64,000 nt of DNA from Candidatus Obscuribacterales bacterium. GTDB lineage: Bacteria > Cyanobacteriota > Vampirovibrionia > Obscuribacterales > Obscuribacteraceae. The translations under genes and the position numbers were made by a program. The notes under the pieces were generated by a model, which searched no databases, had not been told where the DNA came from, and worked only from the letters and a program-made list of their open reading frames with translations. The number at the start of each line of letters is the position of its first letter. Position 1 is the first letter of the stretch. Shown here piece after piece: positions 18,205 to 26,363 of this stretch. The stretch spans positions 1,426,001 to 1,490,000 of the forward strand of contig JAHBVO010000001.1 of assembly GCA_019637435.1 (NCBI GenBank), in the 5' to 3' direction.

Positions 18205-18831
18205 ATGAAAATTAGCGATTTGCAAGACGAAGTGAATAAGATCGTCATTAGAAATCCCTGCGCCGCGAACTGGGATGACATGCATGGCGATCAGACCGTT
18301 CGATTTTGCGGACAGTGCAAGAAGAACGTTCACAATCTCAGCGCCATGAATCCCGAACAGTTGGCTTTCACACTTGAGCTGCGCGAGCGGCAACCGACTT
18401 GTGTTTTTATGGCGCGGGCAAACGATGGAAGTGTCATCATCGATAATTGCCCCAAGTTTTTAAGAAAACAGCGTGATAAAATCCGCGCCTACGCCTACTC
18501 TGCTTTGCTGACCATTGCCTGGTTACGCGCGCAAGAAGCTTGCGGGCAAGGGCTTGTAGGTGCTCCAGTTTACCAGAGGTATGGGCAGGCGGTCGAGGTC
18601 GGTGCACTTGCTGATTTTGGCTATGATACCGCCCGCGATATCTCTCGCATTGTTACTGCATTGTCTGCGATTCTTGTGTGGTTTATCTTTCCAATCAAAG
18701 CAAGGCACTCTGCGACCTCAACCCGCCTGGTCCTGGCAGTTCTCGAACGGCTAGCCGTGCCTCTGTTAGTACATCTAGCGGGAACCTACATGCTCAATAA
18801 TTATGGTGGGCTTGGTGGTGGCGGAATTTAG
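18205..18831 (+). CDS. Cys-rich N-terminal motif membrane protein
   Basis: About 208 residues. The N-terminal 70 residues carry a conserved-looking pattern: NPCAANWDDMHGDQTVRFCG followed by QCKKNVHNLSAM, with four spaced Cys/His that could bind metal. I have seen this CPxxWxxM-RFCxxC pattern in otherwise uncharacterised proteins of several phyla; its function is unknown. Two hydrophobic segments follow (near 145-165 and 180-195) and the protein ends in a Gly-rich tail. The ATG at 18205 has GAGG nine bases upstream; the frame is open to 18166 without ribosome-site support. Confidence 0.65.
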   Translation: MKISDLQDEVNKIVIRNPCAANWDDMHGDQTVRFCGQCKKNVHNLSAMNPEQLAFTLELRERQPTCVFMARANDGSVIIDNCPKFLRKQRDKIRAYAYSALLTIAWLRAQEACGQGLVGAPVYQRYGQAVEVGALADFGYDTARDISRIVTALSAILVWFIFPIKARHSATSTRLVLAVLERLAVPLLVHLAGTYMLNNYGGLGGGGI

Positions 18832-18849
18832 AAACGTCCCTGAGCCCGC

Positions 18850-18873
18850 CGTGGCACCATTGGCAGTGCCACG
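18850..18873. terminator. Perfect hairpin between convergent genes
   Basis: An eight-base-pair perfect stem (18850-18857 CGTGGCAC with 18866-18873 GTGCCACG, eight-base loop) lies in the 73-base gap between two convergent genes. There is no T run on either side, so it may be a bidirectional weak terminator or an mRNA 3' stabiliser. Confidence 0.45.
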
Positions 18874-18904
18874 AACAAATTAAAGCGACAATGAACGGTG
18901 TCGA

Positions 18905-19435
18905 CTAAAACACGTCCGGCAGGGGAAGTGTAAGTTGCCGAGGCGCTTTAATACGACCTTCCTTTGCAGGAGATACGGCTTTGAAGATGGCTTTGCGCAC
19001 TTTCTTGAAAAGCAGTTTGCCTCTGGTGGGACCACATTTTTTGCAGTACATGCCGCTGAGCATCTCGGGTTTTCGGTGACGACTGAATAAGGTCATGCAG
19101 TTCGCGCAGCGAGCCTGCCATGCCCCCTGCGGAAGGACCGCCGTGCTGTCGCAAGCTTTCGGATTGCATCCTAGCCGTATGCACATCTCTTTCCAAATAT
19201 CATCGTGACCATGCTCTACGCCGACGATCGCATGGGCGATTTCGTGGAGAATGGTATCACGCACATGTGCCTCGTCATTTTTGAAGACGTAGGCATAGGA
19301 TAGCTCGATCCGCTTGGTGCCTGCTTTGCAGATACCAAGCATACGTTTGCTTTTATTGAACTTAAACGACCAGCCGTTTAGACCATAACTGCTCATCAGG
19401 TCTAGCGCAATCTGTTTTGCAAGTTCAGGTTGCAT
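18905..19435 (-). CDS. SprT-like zinc metalloprotease domain protein
   Basis: 176 residues with the SprT/SPRTN signature: HEIAHAIVG (zinc-binding HExxH, Glu as general base), then a third His in GVEHGHDDIWKE, and a zinc ribbon at the C-terminal side (CANC ... CKKC, about residues 110-135). SPRTN proteins cleave DNA-protein crosslinks in eukaryotes; the role of the bacterial forms is not established. The length fits the family. It converges with the previous gene. The ATG at 19435 is the only plausible start. Confidence 0.88.
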   Translation of the reverse strand: MQPELAKQIALDLMSSYGLNGWSFKFNKSKRMLGICKAGTKRIELSYAYVFKNDEAHVRDTILHEIAHAIVGVEHGHDDIWKEMCIRLGCNPKACDSTAVLPQGAWQARCANCMTLFSRHRKPEMLSGMYCKKCGPTRGKLLFKKVRKAIFKAVSPAKEGRIKAPRQLTLPLPDVF

Positions 19436-19666
19436 GTGCGGAACTCGAAAGTGGTGCCAATTTGTCGCTGCTGGATAACGTATTCAACGCGACGCTTCCA
19501 TGATTATAAGGCAAACGGGAACGCTGGCAACTACTGGATTTTGCGATGATCCGTTTCTATATTTTGTGCATATATAAGTCTAAGAGAATTTAAGTACCAT
19601 CGATTCTTGACGAGCGTTACTATTGTTGGAAGAGATCCGTTTCTGCTGGAAAGCAAGCGAGGCAAA

Positions 19667-20293
19667 ATGTCTGGGGCCGATTTGGCGCGCAAGATTCTGC
19701 GTAACCTCACATCTGGTGGCATTGATAGTTCCGGTGTGCGCACGGACTATGTCGAGCATTTGACCAATAAGTCGAAAGCATTCTTCAAGAGCTACGAAAA
19801 AGGTTTTGGAATAGTCAACGACGATGACATCCTTCGCGATGCGACACTCCGGATGGTTGAGCGTATATTCAACTTGATAGAACCGTATGTAGTGCACTTC
19901 AACAACGCTGTTGATTCTTCGCAGCTCTGCCTCGCTGCGACTCCACCGGATGAAATTCTGGAGACCGTCGAAGGTGAGTGGCCCTTTCGTGCAGCTCAAG
20001 AGGTGTCGTTTTACAGGGCACGTTTTTCGTTTCACAACATGAGTCTTGTTTTGCGTGGCTCTGACGACCGTGTTGAATTCTACGTTTTACCGGTCGATCA
20101 AGTCATGCGAATGAGCGCAGTCGAAGACCAGTACGGTGCGCTTATGGTCTATAACGCGAAGGTGTTCAATGGAAAAGTTGAGTGGGAGGTAGAGGGTAAG
20201 CCGCTCACCGATGAGCGCTTTGAACGCTACTGCCTACTCATGTTCGAGTATTTTGTCAAAGAATCACAGGAAGAGTTGATGCGCGCTTCATAG
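19667..20293 (+). CDS. Hypothetical cytoplasmic protein
   Basis: 208 residues, soluble, with no signal peptide or membrane helix. Mixed alpha/beta composition with SFYRARFSFHNMSLVLRG in the middle and a C-terminal helix (FERYCLLMFEYFVKESQEEL). I do not recognise a family. It leads a same-strand group of four genes (DUF4286, thioredoxin-like, kinase). The ATG at 19667 has CGAGG just upstream; a TTG at 19607 would add 20 residues. Confidence 0.7.
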   Translation: MSGADLARKILRNLTSGGIDSSGVRTDYVEHLTNKSKAFFKSYEKGFGIVNDDDILRDATLRMVERIFNLIEPYVVHFNNAVDSSQLCLAATPPDEILETVEGEWPFRAAQEVSFYRARFSFHNMSLVLRGSDDRVEFYVLPVDQVMRMSAVEDQYGALMVYNAKVFNGKVEWEVEGKPLTDERFERYCLLMFEYFVKESQEELMRAS

Positions 20294-20323
20294 AATGGAA
20301 GGCGCTTACAGCAAGGAAGAAAA

Positions 20324-20665
20324 GTGCTTATCTACGAAGTCAATCTCGAGGTTGACGAAGAAATCAACTACAAAATGGCGGCGTACTTGCAAGAACACTT
20401 GCAAAAAATGCTGACCTTCAAGGGTTTCCGCACGGCGTACTGGTTCTTTCGTCGTCCTGAAGATGAGCCCGATGCCCCTCCCGAAAAGACTTTGTGGACG
20501 ATTCAATATGTCGTCGAGTCGAGGGAGGATCTGGACGACTATTTGGCGAATCATGCAGAAGCAATGCGTGGCGAGACCAACGAAAGGTTTGCCGATAAAT
20601 TTAAGGCTACGCGCCGGATTTTGAATCTGCTTGGTGTTGCCGGCTTATCTGAGCAGAATGCTTAA
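20324..20665 (+). CDS. DUF4286-like small protein
   Basis: 113 residues beginning LIYEVNLEVDEEINYKMAAY, which matches the ferredoxin-like DUF4286 pattern: a first strand, then a helix ending in ML, then FKGFRTAYWF, and a later strand TIQYVVESREDLDDYLANHA. The family has no established function; related folds bind small ligands or haem. The GTG start has AAGGA seven bases upstream. It lies 30 bases after the previous gene and probably shares its mRNA. Confidence 0.7.
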   Translation: MLIYEVNLEVDEEINYKMAAYLQEHLQKMLTFKGFRTAYWFFRRPEDEPDAPPEKTLWTIQYVVESREDLDDYLANHAEAMRGETNERFADKFKATRRILNLLGVAGLSEQNA

Positions 20666-20700
20666 CGGGCGATTTAAAGATATTTGAGATTAGGTTGGGC

Positions 20701-20727
20701 TCCCACTCGGTATAAGAGATAGTGGGA
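20701..20727 (+). promoter_or_regulatory. Stem-loop before the thioredoxin-like gene
   Basis: Seven-base-pair stem TCCCACT (20701-20707) with AGTGGGA (20721-20727), loop 13 bases, followed by no T run. It lies 45-71 bases before the ATG at 20772, so it may be part of the leader or a weak attenuator. Confidence 0.3.
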
Positions 20728-20771
20728 ATGGCCTGGTTTCGTCCCACGATTTTGGGCGAGGTGTAAGAGAT

Positions 20772-21188
20772 ATGCGAATCTTTCTCGGCTTGTGCTGGGC
20801 TCTATTGCTGACTCTGTCGGTACCGATAGTCTCTATTGCGGCGGAGTCCCCATCGCCAAAAGCGAGCGATAAGGTGCTTGTGGTAATGGTTTACGACGGC
20901 GGGTGTCACATCTGGTGTGATGAAGTACGACCAATAATCAGTGGTGTGACGAAGGCGTACGGCGACAAAGTCGAACTTCACGAGATCGATGTGCAGAAAT
21001 CAGTGCTGAAGGAGTCGCTCGGAAAAGCTAACGAATTGGGCGTAAAATCTTTTGTTGAAGGCGCCCTGGCATGGGTTCCGACTGTTGGTGTTTTCGACCA
21101 GAAACGCAAGCTGGTGAAGTCGATCCCCGGCGTCAGCAAGAAAGACACTTACAAAAGAATGATTGATAAGGCCTTGAAACAGGGTTAG
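20772..21188 (+). CDS. Exported thioredoxin-like protein with CxxxC site
   Basis: 138 residues: signal peptide (LCWALLLTLSVPIVSIAA, cleavage near 24), then a thioredoxin-like fold with VLVVMVYDGGCHIWC, a VELHEIDVQ strand and WVPTVGVFDQ, where the Pro after Val is the usual cis-Pro. The redox-site Cys pair is C45 and C49, separated by three residues (CHIWC) instead of the usual two. If oxidised these could still form a disulphide. The fold should act outside the cytoplasmic membrane. It precedes the polytopic kinase gene by 21 bases. Confidence 0.7.
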   Translation: MRIFLGLCWALLLTLSVPIVSIAAESPSPKASDKVLVVMVYDGGCHIWCDEVRPIISGVTKAYGDKVELHEIDVQKSVLKESLGKANELGVKSFVEGALAWVPTVGVFDQKRKLVKSIPGVSKKDTYKRMIDKALKQG

Positions 21189-21209
21189 TGATAGTCTCGT
21201 GAGAGAACA

Positions 21210-23150
21210 ATGGTCCGTGTAAATCCAAATCTTTTGAAGGGTTTCAGCTGGTTCGCTATCGGTCTGGTTTGTCTCACCATCGCATTATCCGGTCTCGTCT
21301 TACTCGGATGGGCAACCAACACTGCGCTGTTGATGGATTTGTGGCCGGATATCTCAGAAAACCAGGTCGGACGTGTTTTGTCTGCTGCGGCTGTGACGCT
21401 GATCGGATACGGCATCGCTACTCTGACCTTCATCTTCGGCAAGAGTAATAAAATTGCTATCGCCGTGGGCGAGTTTATCAATGCTTTGATGCTGACCGGA
21501 GTCGGTATTGCGATTTACTTCATCTGTACGCAAGATGTTTTCGAAAACGAGATCGTCCTTTTCCATGGGCCGGACGGTGCTGCTCAGGGTGCTACCTATC
21601 CGACTCCTCTGTCGTATGAAGTGGCCGGTTTGCTTCTTCTTGTGGGCCTAACTGTTGCTGCGATACCGTTTGGAAAACCAAAGAAATATCCGCTGTTCCA
21701 AATACTTTCGATAGTCTCGCTTGTGGTTCCCTTTCTAATTATCCTTTCTGCGTCGACTAATATCGCGCAACTTTGTGCGGCAACCGGGTGCATAAAGCTA
21801 TCACCAGGATTCGCATTATTGTGCGTGACCATGCTTGTCGGAATATTCTTCTCGCGTCCTGAACTGGGCATTGCGGCATTGTTCTCACGATCATCTCCAG
21901 CTTATGCGTTGATGAGGCGTGTGACTGTTTTTCTCTGTATTGTGCCACCACTTATGATGGCACGCTCAATGATTACGCGTCCGCCGCTCGAGATCGAGAC
22001 TGGTTTTTCCTGGGCGTTATTCGTTCTCTTCCTGCTAGTGGCACTCGGTGCCGTCATCGCATCTGGTGTCAACATATTCAATCGGGTTGAAACAGAACTT
22101 GCAGGTCAACTTGCAAACATGAGAGACGAGTTGGAGAGAACGTCCGGAACTAGCGGTTCGGGCACGATTGATATGGCCGGTTCCATCAACTATAAAGTTC
22201 GCTATAAACGCATCTGTCTGACCTGTACTGCTGAGTACGGTGACGACATCGAGCTCTGTCCAAACGACTCATCGAAGTTGAGTCGTGTCATGAACGAGTC
22301 GATGATCGGAACTGTTTTCCTCGATAAGTATGAAATCACGGAGCGGCTCGGTGCAGGTGGCATGAGCACTGTGTATAAAGCCAAGCACAAATACATGGAT
22401 AAGTACTTCGCGATCAAGGTGTTGAAAGGAAATACTGCCGAATCACGTGATGGGCTGAAACGGTTTCAGCGCGAAGCGCGCGCAACAGGCTCGATTTCGC
22501 ACTCTGGTATTGTCGGGGCGGCGGATTTTGGATTGACGCAGGACGGTCGAGCTTATCTGGTCATGGACTATTTGGAGGGCGAGAGTTTGTCTCACTTCCT
22601 GGACCGCACCGGCAGTATGAGTGTGAGTGACGTGATTGGTTTGACCGAGCAACTTTGCGATGCGCTGCGAGTAGCTCATGATAATGGCATTGTTCATCGC
22701 GATCTTAAACCGAGTAACATCATGCTTGTTAGTGGCGAGAACGGGCAGATCGTCGCGAAGATTGTCGATTTCGGCCTTGCCAAAATTCTGGAGGATGATG
22801 AGTCACCCGAGCTGAAGATCACCCAGACGGGCGAATGCTTTGGAAGTCCGCTTTATATGAGTCCGGAACAATGCATGGGCAAGAAAGTAGATTATCGCTC
22901 CGACATTTATTCACTCGGCTGCATCATGTTCGAGTGTCTAACTGGAAATCCACCTATAATTGGAGCGAATGCTGCCGACACCATTGCTAAGCACGTCAAA
23001 GAGCGTCCCGCGGCTTTCCCGGACGCTTTGCAGATACCGAATGAAATCAAGCTTGTTGTCTACAAAGCTCTGCATAAGGAGCCGGTGTGGCGACCTCAAT
23101 CAGTGACTGAGATCAAGGATTCTTTGTCCGGCTCTTTGAGACAGCTTTAG
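21210..23150 (+). CDS. Polytopic membrane Ser/Thr protein kinase with zinc ribbon
   Basis: 646 residues. About eight transmembrane helices (residues 10-280) form an N-terminal membrane sensor-like module; a short linker with a predicted helix follows, then a zinc ribbon (RICLTCTAEYGDDIELCPND) at about 331-350, then a complete Hanks-type kinase domain (about 370-640): ERLGAGGMSTVYKA glycine loop, FAIKVL, HRDLKPSNIM, DFGLAK, SPLYMSPEQC and DIYSLGCIMFECLTG. All catalytic residues are intact. Most bacterial kinases of this class place the membrane segment after the kinase domain, so the order is reversed here. The ATG has GAGAGAAC just upstream. The stimulus and substrates are unknown. Confidence 0.92.
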   Translation: MVRVNPNLLKGFSWFAIGLVCLTIALSGLVLLGWATNTALLMDLWPDISENQVGRVLSAAAVTLIGYGIATLTFIFGKSNKIAIAVGEFINALMLTGVGIAIYFICTQDVFENEIVLFHGPDGAAQGATYPTPLSYEVAGLLLLVGLTVAAIPFGKPKKYPLFQILSIVSLVVPFLIILSASTNIAQLCAATGCIKLSPGFALLCVTMLVGIFFSRPELGIAALFSRSSPAYALMRRVTVFLCIVPPLMMARSMITRPPLEIETGFSWALFVLFLLVALGAVIASGVNIFNRVETELAGQLANMRDELERTSGTSGSGTIDMAGSINYKVRYKRICLTCTAEYGDDIELCPNDSSKLSRVMNESMIGTVFLDKYEITERLGAGGMSTVYKAKHKYMDKYFAIKVLKGNTAESRDGLKRFQREARATGSISHSGIVGAADFGLTQDGRAYLVMDYLEGESLSHFLDRTGSMSVSDVIGLTEQLCDALRVAHDNGIVHRDLKPSNIMLVSGENGQIVAKIVDFGLAKILEDDESPELKITQTGECFGSPLYMSPEQCMGKKVDYRSDIYSLGCIMFECLTGNPPIIGANAADTIAKHVKERPAAFPDALQIPNEIKLVVYKALHKEPVWRPQSVTEIKDSLSGSLRQL

Positions 23151-23259
23151 TATGACCGCATGAAGCAGGAGATGGATAGCGATTCCCTCCTGATCCATTT
23201 GACGTTTACAGATCCGACGAAAGCTCTTATGGCTATTCTTAAACGCTTCTCCCTTGTCA

Positions 23260-24726
23260 TCAATGGCTTCTGGGAATTTTGAACCAGAAAGTGCTTCCTT
23301 CGTTCAAGACTGATGTCACGCCGATTTCACCACCATGTTGCTCGACAATAGTTTTTGAAATAGGGAGTCCTAAGCCGGTACCGCCTTTAGATGTCTGGTC
23401 GCTGCTCTCTACCTGTTGGAACGGTTCGAATATTTGCTCCAGTTTGTTTTGCGGAACACCTCGTCCTCTATCAGTGACGCGAAATTCGTAATCTTCGTCA
23501 TGCTTAAGAACTTGAACGGTGATTAATCCTTCCTTTGGCGAAAACTTAATGGCATTCGACAAGAAGTTGATGAGCACTTGAACCAAGCGGTCTTTGTCGG
23601 CTATGAATCGACCGCCAACGTCGTTGATTTCTAGCTTTACTCCATGTCGTTCTGCCATGTCCTTGACGCTTCCAATAGCTGCTTCAACGACTTCGCTACT
23701 CGTTGTTTCTTTCAAATCCAAGTCGAATCGTGCGCCTTCCATGGTTTCAATGCTGAGCAGGTCATCGATCAAACGCATTACCCTGTCTGTGTCGCGTGCA
23801 GCCAGAAGAATGCGATTCTCAGCTTTCTCACTCAGGTCGCCGAGCACGCCCTGTGATAGGTTATGCAGCGTATACTGCACCGTACGTAGTGGCTCGCTGA
23901 GTTCATCCTTGACGAGGGATACGAGGTGTTTACGTTGCTTGTCCACTCGTATCAGATCCTGGGCCGCAGCGTGAAAAACTTCGTCGATATGCGCTAGTTC
24001 GTCATCTCCGCGAATCGGTGCCGCTAGCGGCTCTCGTTTTACAAGTCGACGGGTATTTTCTGAGAGTATTGCGATTGGTTTAGTAATTGTCCATGCAAAG
24101 ATAACTGCTAGCACCACAGTCAGTATCACATGCGCGCCCACTCCGTAAATGATTGATTGGCGAATATACTCGCGGTAAAGCTTCTCTTTGGCTTGAACTT
24201 TGGTTTGCGTATCTTGCTCCATTGTAAGAAGCTTATCGATGACTTTGAACGAACCTGTCATTCGAGAATACACCCGGTCCGATTTTTTTGTGGTTCCGGC
24301 GACCTTTTGAAGATCTGCATCCGGCTCGAACTCGCCTGTAAAAATAGTCCGCAATCTGTTCATCGTTGTAGTTACAGTGGACTCTACTTCAAGGCTCAAG
24401 CTCCTTCGAGGCTCGGTCTTTTCGCAAAGCCTTTTCAATTCTATGAGTTGGTTGCTGATGAAGTGAGCATCCTCATCGAAGCGAACGTCGAGCATCGGAA
24501 TCTTCATAGCGTTGTACAACATGGAAAGAAACTGGCAGTCGATTACTCTAGTACCGATCGTAGTCGCCACTGCGACAATCTTTTTAGATTCGATCCGGCG
24601 CTGAATGTCACCTTCTGCAACAACCAGCAGGTAAACCAGGACGCTCATGAAAATCACTTCGAACACTAGAGGCACTATCACTAGAAACAATCCCTTCTGG
24701 GCAATCTTTGATTTGACCTTAATCAT
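23260..24726 (-). CDS. Histidine kinase homologue without phospho-acceptor His (ATPase intact)
   Basis: 488 residues: transmembrane helix (about 13-37), extracytoplasmic helical region of about 150 residues, second helix (about 191-215), HAMP linker, HisKA-like dimerisation helices and HATPase_c. The H-box reads VKDELSEPL, so D274 sits where His is expected (codon GAT against CAT). The ATP-binding parts are intact: N-box LVQVLINFLSNAIKFS, G1 DRGRGVP, F-box FEPFQQVE, G2 GGTGLGLPIS. It should bind ATP but cannot autophosphorylate on His. The ATG overlaps the end of the upstream homologue by 8 bases and has AGAGGAAAG upstream. No response regulator is adjacent. Confidence 0.9.
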   Translation of the reverse strand: MIKVKSKIAQKGLFLVIVPLVFEVIFMSVLVYLLVVAEGDIQRRIESKKIVAVATTIGTRVIDCQFLSMLYNAMKIPMLDVRFDEDAHFISNQLIELKRLCEKTEPRRSLSLEVESTVTTTMNRLRTIFTGEFEPDADLQKVAGTTKKSDRVYSRMTGSFKVIDKLLTMEQDTQTKVQAKEKLYREYIRQSIIYGVGAHVILTVVLAVIFAWTITKPIAILSENTRRLVKREPLAAPIRGDDELAHIDEVFHAAAQDLIRVDKQRKHLVSLVKDELSEPLRTVQYTLHNLSQGVLGDLSEKAENRILLAARDTDRVMRLIDDLLSIETMEGARFDLDLKETTSSEVVEAAIGSVKDMAERHGVKLEINDVGGRFIADKDRLVQVLINFLSNAIKFSPKEGLITVQVLKHDEDYEFRVTDRGRGVPQNKLEQIFEPFQQVESSDQTSKGGTGLGLPISKTIVEQHGGEIGVTSVLNEGSTFWFKIPRSH

Positions 24727-26191
24727 TTTGCTTTCCTCTCTGAGGAAGCTTCAACGTAAAATAACTTGTCTGAGAGTCAGACACTGCCGTCAGTGAACCA
24801 CCGTGAGCTTGTGCGATTGCCGCTGCCAGGGCGAGGAATAATATTCTCCCTTTGACCTCGTTCTCTTCCGTTTCTCTGGTCCTATCGAAATAATTCGCTG
24901 CTTGTACCGGAGACAGTGGCGGACCATTGTCCAGAAACCTGATGTCTAAGAAACCTGCACTGTCGATAGTACCGGTAATTGTCAAACTTCCTCCGGCGGG
25001 AATTCTGAGTAAGCAGGTCTCAATCAGGATCTCAGTGGTTTCTTTGAGTTTGTCCCAATCTCCAACCAGAGGCAGTTCTTCAAACTGACAGTCCACCGAT
25101 ATTTGTTTCTCTTCGATGAATTGCTCATGGACATCAAGTGCGTCAACGATTATGTGTCCGATGTCCAGCTCCGCTTGTTTAAGAATCTGGCTTCCTGCTT
25201 CCAGACGCTCCAGCAGGAGCAAATTGTTTATGAGTTTAATCAGGTGATCGACGCTCTGCTGCGCCTTTGCGATCTCAGGAGTGGCTCGCTCGGAAAACTG
25301 TCCCATCGCCCCTGCCTCGAGCAAGGTCAGCGTGCCCTGGACCGAGGTCAATGGTGTTCTTAGCTCGTGGCTGACTACAGCAACTAATTGTTGTTTGAAC
25401 TTCTCGAATTCGAGAATTTCATTTGCTGTTTCGTGAAGAGCGTGGTCCAGATCCGCTATTTCGTCGGTTCCGCGAAGGGGCGGATCGAGCGGCAATCGAG
25501 CTCCGAATTTGAATGTGTTGTTCAATACGTTTTCCATTCGTGCCGTGATCCCACGCATCACGAAGGTCGCAAGAAATACGGTGATAGCGATGTTCGCGAT
25601 GAAGCCGAAGAGAAAGAAAATCTGCAACTGAACAAGTGTTTGCTGTCGCAGTTTTGGTTGAATCGTCAGAACCTTTTGTTCCTTCTCGAGAATCACAGAT
25701 GCTGCGGTTTCTGGTCGCTGTTGGTTCGCTGAAGTGAGGCTGGCTAAATTGAAGAATGAGCTGACTCTCGCTTGAGGGGCGCTGTTGAGGGCGCGGTCTT
25801 GCTGGCGCATCCACTCATCGGCTGCGTTACGAAGACGGCTGGCAGACTCAAGTTCGGCAGGATCTTTGGCGCACAGTTTTACTAGTTTGGAATATGCTCG
25901 CAGCAGTTTTGCGCGAGACTTTTCGTTGCGCTCCTTCATTTCGTTGCGCCGGGTGATGTTGAAGAGTATGGCAGACGTCATCGAGTCTGAAATCTCTTTG
26001 ACCATTGTCTCAACGGCGACGATCTTATCTTGCGAGGCAATTTCGCGAGCGATGTGCTGACCTGATTCGTCTAACAGGTGAATTAGAACGGCGACAAAAA
26101 AGAGCTCGAACACCAGCGGTATCGAGATTATTAGCAGACCCTTTTGCAGGATGCTCTGTCTGCCGCTTTTATTGTCGCCTCTATAAGTCAT
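24719..26191 (-). CDS. Histidine kinase homologue with His but degenerate ATPase domain
   Basis: 490 residues with the same architecture as the downstream gene, and visibly homologous (QKGLLIISIPLVFELFF against QKGLFLVIVPLVFEVIF at the N-terminus). The H-box is canonical, VSHELRTPLTSVQ, with H275. The ATPase domain has lost its key boxes: no N-box Asn in KETTEILIETCLLRIP, G1 reads DNGPP, and the G2 loop is replaced by VKGRILFLALAAA. It should dimerise and accept phosphate but not hydrolyse ATP by itself. The two genes overlap by 8 bases and must be cotranscribed. The complementary defects suggest a functional pair. Confidence 0.9.
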   Translation of the reverse strand: MTYRGDNKSGRQSILQKGLLIISIPLVFELFFVAVLIHLLDESGQHIAREIASQDKIVAVETMVKEISDSMTSAILFNITRRNEMKERNEKSRAKLLRAYSKLVKLCAKDPAELESASRLRNAADEWMRQQDRALNSAPQARVSSFFNLASLTSANQQRPETAASVILEKEQKVLTIQPKLRQQTLVQLQIFFLFGFIANIAITVFLATFVMRGITARMENVLNNTFKFGARLPLDPPLRGTDEIADLDHALHETANEILEFEKFKQQLVAVVSHELRTPLTSVQGTLTLLEAGAMGQFSERATPEIAKAQQSVDHLIKLINNLLLLERLEAGSQILKQAELDIGHIIVDALDVHEQFIEEKQISVDCQFEELPLVGDWDKLKETTEILIETCLLRIPAGGSLTITGTIDSAGFLDIRFLDNGPPLSPVQAANYFDRTRETEENEVKGRILFLALAAAIAQAHGGSLTAVSDSQTSYFTLKLPQRGKQND

Positions 26192-26363
26192 TCAGATAGT
26201 GAGCTATGGCTTAGTCTCAGATCTGAGACCTCGTTATTATCTAAATTCCCTGTTTCACGAGAATTCGATACGGCTCAGGCGTTGTTATCGGCAACTCGCG
26301 GGCTTTGTTTTCGCGCAAGCGTTTACTGCGATCGCTCGTTTAACTCAACCGACTTCTGGTTTG

